6,388 bases of DNA, taken from NCBI GenBank assembly GCA_034437895.1, contig DAOTTO010000232.1, positions 1 through 6,388 on the forward strand, written 5' to 3'. Position 1 is the stretch's first letter. Each line of letters begins with the position of its first letter. This DNA is from JANRLJ01 sp034437895 (GTDB lineage Bacteria; Chloroflexota; Anaerolineae; Aggregatilineales; Phototrophicaceae). A program made the position numbers and the translations under genes. The notes under the pieces were generated by a model. It worked only from the letters and a program-made list of their open reading frames with translations. It did no database searches and was not told where the DNA came from. Positions 1-5,435 of this stretch are shown here, one piece after another.

Positions 1-693
1 TCGATCAATCAAGCCGGGGAAGAAACAGGTGTTGGAATGCTTGGCCTGCGTGATGATGGCACCCAACGACGGGCATGGATAACGCGGCTCGGTGTTTTGC
101 CAGAGCGACGCGGGACGAAGGTGGGACAGTTCTTGATGGAAATGCTGCTGGAACATGCGAGTGGGCGGCGTTCACATCTGATTCAGCTTGAAGTCATCCT
201 CGGCAATGCGCCAGCGTACCAACTCTTTCATAAACTCGGTTTTGTCGACACCCGCGAACTCCTTATCGTCCGCCGCCCACCAAGCGCCCACGAAGCCAAT
301 GCCAACTTCGATGCCGCGAATGTCTCGCAAATTTCCGACGACGAGATTCCCTTCTACCTCAAACTACGTGGGCCCAGCGCGTCATGGCTGGAAGAAACGC
401 CCTCGCTCCTAAACGCGGGTAGTATGCGCGGCTTGCGGGTAGAAACATCCGACAGCCAACGTGGTTGGATTTTATTCCAACGGACACCCTTCCAACTCAC
501 GCATTTTGTCATCAGCCCCGACATTTCTTCAGAACTGGCGGAAGCGCTGATTTATCACGTCCATAAAGAGTATCCGATGCAGGACACCAAAATTGAAAAT
601 TTACCGATTGATTCCGTCAATTGGCCTGCTTTCCAGAAAATGGGTTATATGGAGGTCTTCCGCCGGGTAGAAATGTTCCTCACGTTGGAATAA
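1..693 (+). CDS. GNAT-family N-acetyltransferase, probably tandem-domain, 5' end missing
   Basis: The reading frame is open from the first base, so the true start lies upstream; 230 residues and a TAA stop are visible. GNAT enzymes transfer an acetyl group from acetyl-CoA to an amine, usually in the cytoplasm. The acetyl-CoA loop is visible residues 37-42 (RGTKVG), after a beta strand ending ITRLGVLPE. Lysine sits where the usual R-G-x-G-x-G/A pattern has its second glycine. A typical GNAT C-terminal signature follows at residues 69-81 (N-A-P-A-Y then K-L-G-F). Residues about 100-230 resemble the end of a second GNAT fold: they finish AFQKMGY plus a strand, mirroring AYQLFHKLGF plus a strand in the first half. 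No acetyl-CoA loop is visible in this second half, so it may be a degenerate, structural domain. There is no signal peptide or membrane segment in the visible part. The substrate cannot be told. The next gene lies 91 bases downstream with its own promoter-like box. Confidence 0.85.
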   Translation, partial: SINQAGEETGVGMLGLRDDGTQRRAWITRLGVLPERRGTKVGQFLMEMLLEHASGRRSHLIQLEVILGNAPAYQLFHKLGFVDTRELLIVRRPPSAHEANANFDAANVSQISDDEIPFYLKLRGPSASWLEETPSLLNAGSMRGLRVETSDSQRGWILFQRTPFQLTHFVISPDISSELAEALIYHVHKEYPMQDTKIENLPIDSVNWPAFQKMGYMEVFRRVEMFLTLE

Positions 694-734
694 TCCCCCA
701 TCGAACTGTGGTAGCGAGGCTGTCCCCAAAAATA

Positions 735-740
735 TATAAT
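735..740 (+). promoter_or_regulatory. Possible -10 box of the amylosucrase gene
   Basis: A perfect TATAAT lies 44 bases before the amylosucrase ATG in an A/T-rich part of the 694-784 gap. The correctly spaced -35 position (712-717, TAGCGA) matches the sigma-70 consensus at only about three of six bases, and there is no extended -10 TG. The rest of this gap shows no clear hairpin or terminator for the upstream acetyltransferase gene. The call rests on one box only. Confidence 0.35.
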
Positions 741-784
741 AGGTGGTGTATCATTTTGGTTAAAATTCACAATCGGATAACACC

Positions 785-2758
785 ATGCCCGATAGTCAGT
801 GGTTTGAACGCGAGGCCAAAGTCTCACTCAATCGCATCTTGCCCCATCTTCTGCCCATCTTAACCGCTGCCGATGATGACCGCACCCATGCCGCGGCTTT
901 TCTCGCACGCTTAGAAACACACTTCCCGACCATTTTTACCTTACTGTATGAACTTTATGGGGATCGCTACGATTTTTTCTATTTTCTGGAGCGGATTCTG
1001 CTCACAGCCGCCCGCATGTCTGCCGAGCGTCCCCCCGAACTGCGGAACTTAGACCAGCAGCGGGAGGATGATCCACACTGGTACAAAAGCCAAAAAATGA
1101 TGGGCGGCGTGTGCTATGTTGATCTCTTCGCAGGGAACTTAGACGGCATCCGGCAGAAAATCCCGTATTTTAAAGAACTCGGCCTGACTTACCTTCATCT
1201 GATGCCGCTGTTTCGCGCACCGGAACCCAACAGTGATGGGGGCTACGCTGTGAGTGATTATCGCCGCATCAATCCCGCGCTTGGGACGATTGGGCATCTC
1301 AACGGGTTAGCCACAGAACTCCGCCACAATGGAATCAGCCTCGCGGTAGATTTTGTCTTTAACCATACCTCCGATGAGCATGAATGGGCGCTTAAGGCGT
1401 TGGCGGGTGACGAAGAATATCAAGACTACTACTTCATGTTTCCAGATCGAAAGCTACCCGACCAATACGAGCATAATTTGCGCGAAATCTTCCCTGAACA
1501 AGCCCCCGGCAGTTTCACCTACCGCGCCGATATAGATAAATGGGTATGGACGACGTTCAACAGTTTTCAGTGGGATTTAAACTATCGTAATCCTGCTGCC
1601 TTTGACGCGATGTTGGGCGAACTGTTATTTTTGGCGAATCGCGGTGTGGAAGTGCTGCGCTTGGATGCAGTGGCCTTCATCTGGAAGCAGTTAGGAACAC
1701 CGTGCGAAAGTCTGCCTGAAGTGCATACGATTATCCGTGCGTTTAATGCGTTGGCTAAAGTTGCCACCCCCGCGCTCATCTTTAAGTCCGAGGCGATTAT
1801 CCATCCTGATTTGGTCGCCACTTATATCGATGTAGATGAATGCCCAATTTCTTATAACCCGACCTTCATGGCGCTCATTTGGGAAGCGCTCGCCACCCGC
1901 GAGGTCAAACTGCTGCGCCATTCGATGAGCAAACGTTTTGGGATACCTGAAGGCTGCACCTGGGTGAATTATGTGCGCGTACATGATGATATCGGTTGGT
2001 CATTTGCCGATGAGGACGCACTTGAAATCGGCATCAACGGGTTTGCTCATCGTCAATTTCTAAATCAGTTCTACAGCGGCAAGTTCCCCGGCAGTTTTGC
2101 CTGTGGCGTACCCTTTAACTTTAATCCGGTCACGCTCGACATGCGGATTTCGGGTACAGCCGCATCGCTGGCGGGGTTAGAGCAAGCGCTCAACCTGAAT
2201 AATGATATATTCGTCGAACATGCCATCCGCCGCGTCGTGATGATCCACAGCCTGATACTCGCGGCAGGCGGAATCCCACTGCTTTATTTAGGGGATGAAA
2301 TCGCCACGCTCAACGATTACAGCTATGAAAACGACTCCGCCAAAGCCAATGACAGCCGTTGGGTGCATCGTCCACGCTTCAATTGGAATCGGGCGGAACT
2401 ACGCGAAGATGGCGCGACCATCGAAGGCCGCATTTTTGGGACGCTGCAAAAATTGGTCAACCTCCGCAAAGTCACACCTGCTTTAGCCGATGGCGATACA
2501 TCCAGTACAACCGTCTTTTTCGACACACAGAATCCGCACGTACTAGGATTCATCCGTAACCAACAGATCATGATTTTGGCGAATTTCTCCGATTTCGCGC
2601 AAGAAATCCGGCGCGATGTACTCGCCGCCTACTGGCATATCCCAGCGGCGGTGGTCGATCTTATCACGAGTAATCCACAAGCCATGACCGACACGCTTAG
2701 ACTTGAACCCTATCAATTTATCTGGTTAGAAGCTGCTGGCACAACACTTGCAGATTAA
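785..2758 (+). CDS. ams: Amylosucrase (GH13 subfamily 4)
   Basis: This 657-residue enzyme should transfer glucose from sucrose onto an alpha-1,4-glucan, releasing fructose. Its length and motifs follow the Neisseria polysaccharea amylosucrase (about 636 residues) throughout. Domains are a helical N domain (about 1-97), the (beta/alpha)8 barrel with GGVCYVDLFAG and YLHLMPLF, a B domain (about 192-267), the amylosucrase-specific B' insertion (about 403-468) and a C-terminal beta domain (from about 570). The nucleophile is Asp294 (LRLDAVAF), the acid/base Glu336 (FKSEAI) and the third acid Asp401 (VHDD). From remembered Neisseria numbering, the salt bridge closing the sucrose pocket corresponds to Asp151 and Arg525, both present, as are Tyr154, His194, Arg292 and His400. 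No signal peptide is seen, so it is probably cytoplasmic. The ATG is the only possible start: TAA at 761-763 is in frame upstream. The Shine-Dalgarno is weak. Whether it makes polymer, hydrolyses sucrose or forms isomers cannot be read from sequence. Confidence 0.95.
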   Translation: MPDSQWFEREAKVSLNRILPHLLPILTAADDDRTHAAAFLARLETHFPTIFTLLYELYGDRYDFFYFLERILLTAARMSAERPPELRNLDQQREDDPHWYKSQKMMGGVCYVDLFAGNLDGIRQKIPYFKELGLTYLHLMPLFRAPEPNSDGGYAVSDYRRINPALGTIGHLNGLATELRHNGISLAVDFVFNHTSDEHEWALKALAGDEEYQDYYFMFPDRKLPDQYEHNLREIFPEQAPGSFTYRADIDKWVWTTFNSFQWDLNYRNPAAFDAMLGELLFLANRGVEVLRLDAVAFIWKQLGTPCESLPEVHTIIRAFNALAKVATPALIFKSEAIIHPDLVATYIDVDECPISYNPTFMALIWEALATREVKLLRHSMSKRFGIPEGCTWVNYVRVHDDIGWSFADEDALEIGINGFAHRQFLNQFYSGKFPGSFACGVPFNFNPVTLDMRISGTAASLAGLEQALNLNNDIFVEHAIRRVVMIHSLILAAGGIPLLYLGDEIATLNDYSYENDSAKANDSRWVHRPRFNWNRAELREDGATIEGRIFGTLQKLVNLRKVTPALADGDTSSTTVFFDTQNPHVLGFIRNQQIMILANFSDFAQEIRRDVLAAYWHIPAAVVDLITSNPQAMTDTLRLEPYQFIWLEAAGTTLAD

Positions 2759-5025
2759 TTCGGCAGTCCCCACAGCCTTATACTACTATCACCGCCGGCG
2801 GACGCTAACATGGTTCCGTCGGTGGTGAATTCCAGATCAAATACCCATCCGGCATGGCCTTCTAAAACGGTTAGCTGCTGCCCGCTTTGAACATCATAAA
2901 GGCGGATCGTGTTATCGCGTCCGCCCGTAGCGAGGAGCTGACCATCAGGACTGAAACTTACACTGAAAACATCCCGCCCATGTTCGGTCAACGTCTGCAA
3001 AATTGTTCCAGTGGCTACCTCCCAAATATGGGCAGTATTATCTGTGCTGCCAGAGGCCAAGCGTGTACCATCCGGGCTGAATGCAATCATCCGTACTTCT
3101 TCGCTGTGACCACGTAAAAGGCTATGCTGGCTGCCTGTTGCGACATCCCAAAGGATAATCAAACCATCCGAGCCAGCAGATGCAAGAAGTAATCCATCTG
3201 GGCTAAAAGCCACGCTCAACACCCGCGCTGTATGTCCGTTAAGGACGCGCTGCTGCTGGCCTGTCGCAACATTCCAAAGTCGCACGCTTTGATCCTCGCT
3301 GGCAGAGGCAACAAGCTGTCCGTCGGGGCTAAAGGCGACATCGCGCACTAAACTTGTGTGTCCTTGCAAAATGCTGATTTGATTTCCGGTGGTCACGTCC
3401 CACAAAATCACAAGGCCATCGCCGCCTGCCGAAGCTAAAGTGGTGTTATCAGGGCTAAAATCAAGGCCATAGACAACATCGCTGTGAGCTAATAATCGCC
3501 GCTGACTGCCATCACTCAAGTTCCATAAATAAATTGCCGCATCGCCACGCCCACCCGCTAACCAAGCGCGATTCGGACTAAAAGCGACGCTCCGATAGGG
3601 TTCGGTATCTGCGCTGCTCTGAAATGTATTGAGTTGTCCCATAGCGTTAGCGTTCTGCGGATTGAGCAGGGATGTACCAACTGTTATAGGATTGATCTGA
3701 GCAATAGCGGTGATACCAGGTATGGGCGTGACCAGCGGTGTAAGTTGAATAGATTCGGCTGTAATTTCAACTACCTGCGTAGGGGCAGCGCCAACCGCAT
3801 CATTCGAGTCGTTGTTACCATCGAGCAGCGATTTTACGGCAAACATCAAGATGATAATCACGACTGCCAACAAGACGACCCCAATGCCTGCGCCAACAAT
3901 AAATGAGTCGTAATTATTGCGCTTAGGCGCATTTTGGTTTCTTGGCTGTGGTATCGCAACCGCTTGCGCTGGAGGGTGATACTGATCCTCCTCTGCCTGA
4001 ACGGGCGCAACTTGAGAAACAACTGTTTTCGCAGGCTGCGTGAGTTGCATTTCAGGGACAGCGGCAGAACGTACTGTATCGGCGCTGACGGGTTCGGGCG
4101 TTGATGGTTTTTCTACAGGAATCGCAGGAAGCTGTGAAGGTAATTTAAACGCAAAAAACTTTGTTGACATTCCTTCAACACCTTGTACAGCCGAGTTAAA
4201 GGCTCTGGAAAATTCGCCTACGCTGGTATAGCGCTCTTCAGGCAGTTTTGCCAACGTTTTATCCAAAACATGCGCCACTGCTTCTGGAAGATCAGCGCGA
4301 AAATTTTGGGCGGAAGGCGGCGCTTCATCAAGGTGGCTGTACATCAGGGCATGATAGGTTTGTCCATCAAACGGCATCCGTCCTGTGACCATTAAATAAA
4401 TCACCACGCCCAACATGTATTGATCTGTCGCCGACGTAAGCTGCTCATCGCGCCATTGTTCAGGCGGCATATATTCAGGCGTACCGAGGGTCATGCCTTC
4501 CTGCGTCAGAGAAATGTTACTCTGCAATAAACGGGCAATCCCAAAATCGACAAGGTAAGCAGCACCCTGTCCATCAAACATGATGTTGCTGGTTTTAATA
4601 TCGCGGTGAATAACGTGGCGCTCATGAGCATAATCCAATGCGCCAGCGATTTGTTTTAACAACTCTGATGTTTCACCCAATGCAGGCAGCGTGTTCTCAT
4701 GATGCAGGCGAAAATCAAGACGCTGCGCTAATGATCCACCCGATAGCAAGCGCATGACAATATAATTCAGGCCTTCGTGCGTACCGTAATCATAAATAGG
4801 CACAATATGGGGATGTTCGAGGGAAGCGGCGGTACGTGCCTCTAGCATAAAACGCTGAAAATGATTGGGTACTTGTCCCAATTGTTCTGAGAGGATTTTA
4901 ATGGCGACATGACGATCTAGGCTGGACTGATAAGCATGATAAACTGCGCCCATCCCACCTGCGCCTAGCAGTTCGCGCAATTCGTACTGCCCAATGGTTT
5001 TTCCTGAAAGCTGTTGAACGTCCAC
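2755..5025 (-). CDS. Transmembrane Ser/Thr protein kinase with C-terminal WD40 propeller
   Basis: This 756-residue protein is a PknB-type (Hanks) kinase that should phosphorylate Ser/Thr on unknown targets. The kinase domain is about residues 14-280. It has glycine loop GAGGMGAVY (21-29), VAIK with Lys43, helix-C Glu62, HRDIKTSN with catalytic Asp142, DFG (160-162), an activation loop with Thr179 and Thr182 before PPE (187-189), and Arg265 of subdomain XI. All catalytic residues are present. A Pro-rich linker follows, then one membrane helix (about 375-397). Residues 477-756 form seven WD40 repeats of about 42 residues. With a cytoplasmic kinase, the propeller should lie outside the membrane as a sensor or scaffold. 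I chose GTG at 5025 because a strong Shine-Dalgarno precedes it by 5 bases and the kinase fold begins just after; the frame extends 64 codons further only to a TTG. The 3' end overlaps the convergent amylosucrase stop. The ligand is unknown. Confidence 0.93.
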   Translation of the reverse strand: MDVQQLSGKTIGQYELRELLGAGGMGAVYHAYQSSLDRHVAIKILSEQLGQVPNHFQRFMLEARTAASLEHPHIVPIYDYGTHEGLNYIVMRLLSGGSLAQRLDFRLHHENTLPALGETSELLKQIAGALDYAHERHVIHRDIKTSNIMFDGQGAAYLVDFGIARLLQSNISLTQEGMTLGTPEYMPPEQWRDEQLTSATDQYMLGVVIYLMVTGRMPFDGQTYHALMYSHLDEAPPSAQNFRADLPEAVAHVLDKTLAKLPEERYTSVGEFSRAFNSAVQGVEGMSTKFFAFKLPSQLPAIPVEKPSTPEPVSADTVRSAAVPEMQLTQPAKTVVSQVAPVQAEEDQYHPPAQAVAIPQPRNQNAPKRNNYDSFIVGAGIGVVLLAVVIIILMFAVKSLLDGNNDSNDAVGAAPTQVVEITAESIQLTPLVTPIPGITAIAQINPITVGTSLLNPQNANAMGQLNTFQSSADTEPYRSVAFSPNRAWLAGGRGDAAIYLWNLSDGSQRRLLAHSDVVYGLDFSPDNTTLASAGGDGLVILWDVTTGNQISILQGHTSLVRDVAFSPDGQLVASASEDQSVRLWNVATGQQQRVLNGHTARVLSVAFSPDGLLLASAGSDGLIILWDVATGSQHSLLRGHSEEVRMIAFSPDGTRLASGSTDNTAHIWEVATGTILQTLTEHGRDVFSVSFSPDGQLLATGGRDNTIRLYDVQSGQQLTVLEGHAGWVFDLEFTTDGTMLASAGGDSSIRLWGLPN
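2758..3597 (-). repeat. Seven tandem WD40 repeats encoded in the kinase gene
   Basis: Seven units have their conserved F-S-P-D/N (last one F-T-T-D) motif spaced 41, 42, 42, 42, 42 and 42 residues apart, about 126 bases per unit. Most units contain LAS-(A/G)-x-x-D, a LW/IW/LY-(D/N/E)-V strand and a Q-G-H/N-G-H/R-G-H type GH turn. Seven is the standard number for one closed beta-propeller. The first unit is the most diverged (SPNRAWLAGG, ending AHSD). The final unit stops at LWGLPN, so the last blade would be closed by strand swapping with the segment before unit one, as is usual for the family. Confidence 0.9.
2789..2828 (+). terminator. Candidate 3'-end hairpin of the amylosucrase transcript
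   Basis: Thirty bases after the amylosucrase stop, TCACCGCCGGCGGA (2789-2802) can pair with TCCGTCGGTGGTGA (2815-2828), giving a 14-pair stem with two G-U wobbles and a 12-base loop. In the opposite-strand RNA the wobbles become A/C mismatches, so the structure favours the amylosucrase sense. No U-tract follows, so it is not a classical intrinsic terminator; it could stabilise a 3' end or act with Rho. The same bases encode part of the last kinase WD40 blade, and protein coding alone may explain it. Confidence 0.3.
3835..3903 (-). other. Transmembrane helix segment of the kinase
   Basis: These codons give about 23 uninterrupted hydrophobic or small residues (FIVGAGIGVV through MFAV), with Pro/Gln-rich sequence and PKRNN on the N-terminal side and LLDGNNDSND on the C-terminal side. 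Basic residues before the helix fit the positive-inside rule with the kinase domain in the cytoplasm. It is the only clear membrane segment in the protein when the GTG start is used. Confidence 0.88.
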
Positions 5026-5030
5026 TTTTT

Positions 5031-5037
5031 TCCTCTT
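5031..5037 (-). promoter_or_regulatory. Ribosome binding site deciding the kinase start
   Basis: On the minus strand AAGAGGA is followed by five A residues and then GTG. This is near-ideal Shine-Dalgarno strength and spacing, and it fixes the start at 5025 instead of the TTG at 5217. A 6-bp stem (TAAGAT 5041-5046 with ATCTTA 5055-5060, 8-base loop) sits directly upstream in the leader and would leave the site exposed. Confidence 0.65.
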
Positions 5038-5173
5038 TGCTAAGATTGATTGCCATCTTAAAAGGTGATCTTGGAGGCAAAAGTGGGCGAAAAGAGTAAA
5101 GTGATCGGGTTGACGGGCTGAAAATACAGCACGTATCGTCGAATGGTGAAGTCTGCCTCTCAATACGAGCGGT

Positions 5174-5217
5174 ATTATACAGAAACATAATAATAGAAAG
5201 ATTAATCGCTCGTGCAA
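5174..5217 (-). promoter_or_regulatory. Possible kinase promoter
   Basis: Two candidate -10 boxes are seen on the minus strand: TATAAT at 5179-5174, without a good -35, and TATTAT at 5192-5187, preceded by TTGCAC at 5217-5212 across a 19-base spacer. Either would give a leader of roughly 140-155 bases before the GTG start. The inverted repeat ACGAGCG/CGCTCGT brackets these boxes and could be an operator. All of this is pattern matching without experimental support. Confidence 0.3.
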
Positions 5218-5256
5218 TTATGACATTTATATCTCTTCTTTAAATCTTGGCGATCC

Positions 5257-5287
5257 TTGCACTTTGTAACCCTACATCGCTTATAAT
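5257..5287 (+). promoter_or_regulatory. Possible threonine dehydrogenase promoter
   Basis: A perfect TATAAT lies at 5282-5287, with TTGCAC at 5257-5262 and a 19-base spacer, longer than the usual 17. Transcription would begin near 5294, giving a 5' leader of about 140 bases that contains the palindrome at 5326-5353. The -35 matches consensus mainly in TTG. Confidence 0.35.
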
Positions 5288-5293
5288 GACTCT

Positions 5294-5381
5294 GATAGAA
5301 GTTACGCAGTTCAGCAGTATTTTCCGTAGGGGCGACGCGCGCGTCGCCCCTACAAAACCAATCAACCGCGTAAGTCCTATC
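5294..5381 (+). other. Long-range pairing arms enclosing the palindrome
   Basis: GATAGAAGTTACGC (5294-5307) can pair with GCGTAAGTCCTATC (5368-5381) at 12 of 14 positions, enclosing the 28-base palindrome as a nested hairpin. The left arm would sit at the extreme 5' end of the transcript if the TATAAT at 5282 is used. This could be a structured leader or the ends of a small mobile element. It matches no riboswitch class that I recognise. Confidence 0.4.
5326..5353. repeat. Perfect 28-base palindrome, REP/MITE-like (GTAGGGGCGACGC arms)
   Basis: GTAGGGGCGACGCG is followed directly by its exact reverse complement, with no mismatch and no spacer. The centre is a CG-alternating tract. It is much more G/C-rich than its surroundings, and TTTT and AAAA flank it almost symmetrically (an extra CC on the left). 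Palindromes beginning GTAGGGGCG and ending CGCCCCTAC are, as I recall, dispersed in many copies in Chloroflexota and some cyanobacterial genomes, so this is probably one copy of a REP or non-autonomous mobile element. No transposase or target duplication is seen here. As RNA it would form a very stable hairpin. Confidence 0.85.
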
Positions 5382-5387
5382 TGAATA

Positions 5388-5403
5388 ACTTCTTTCAAGA
5401 AGT
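5388..5403. promoter_or_regulatory. Inverted repeat ACTTCTT-TC-AAGAAGT, possible operator
   Basis: Two perfect 7-base arms are separated by TC, with 32 bases between the repeat and the dehydrogenase ATG. The size suits a dimeric repressor site, or a small hairpin in the leader. I do not recognise it as the site of a known regulator, and a second copy is not present in the window. Confidence 0.35.
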
Positions 5404-5418
5404 CGGTCTATTTCACAA

Positions 5419-5424
5419 AAAGGA
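5419..5424 (+). promoter_or_regulatory. Ribosome binding site of threonine dehydrogenase
   Basis: AAAGGA lies 11 bases before the ATG at 5436, a little far from the optimum. Two closer ATGs (5426 and 5429) are in another frame and reach a stop after five codons. The dehydrogenase frame itself has TGA at 5427-5429, which makes 5436 the only ATG for this protein. Confidence 0.5.
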
Positions 5425-5435
5425 AATGATGGCTC

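Larger units (their letters stand above)
5026..5435. other. Divergent control region between kinase and threonine dehydrogenase
   Basis: These 410 bases separate two divergent starts and hold no convincing gene. The kinase side (5026-5220) carries the kinase RBS, a small leader hairpin, A/T-rich promoter-like boxes and a 7-bp inverted repeat (ACGAGCG 5165-5171 with CGCTCGT 5207-5213). The dehydrogenase side (5221-5435) carries a TATAAT box, a perfect 28-base palindrome with outer pairing arms, a 16-base inverted repeat and the RBS. The frame that remains open upstream of the kinase GTG gives a hydrophobic stretch that I regard as chance translation. Confidence 0.75.

Noticed and set aside
1582..1984. 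Minus-strand open frames inside the amylosucrase gene
   Set aside because: They are antisense shadows of a strongly conserved enzyme, without family motifs or RBS support.
785..2758. Trehalose synthase or generic alpha-amylase for the GH13 gene
   Set aside because: The helical N domain, the SDGGYAV and WVWTTFNSFQWDLNY motifs, the B' domain and the NDSRW arginine match amylosucrase closely, not those subfamilies.
2758..3597. Possible CRISPR or tandem DNA repeat array
   Set aside because: The about 126-base periodicity is explained by protein-level WD40 units that are diverged at the DNA level; there are no identical short repeats with unique spacers.
3634..4395. Plus-strand open frames opposite the kinase linker and kinase domain
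   Set aside because: Compositionally biased antisense translations with no recognisable motifs, overlapping a well-supported gene.
5026..5217. N-terminal hydrophobic leader (signal peptide) of the kinase
   Set aside because: It requires a TTG start directly after a stop and ignores the strong RBS-GTG; it would also put the kinase domain on the wrong side of the membrane, and the DNA there looks like a promoter.
5326..5353. Palindrome as a bidirectional terminator
   Set aside because: Both flanking genes are transcribed away from it, so no gene ends here. The AAAA/TTTT flanks give at most a short U-run, and the location upstream of a start argues for a dispersed repeat or leader element.
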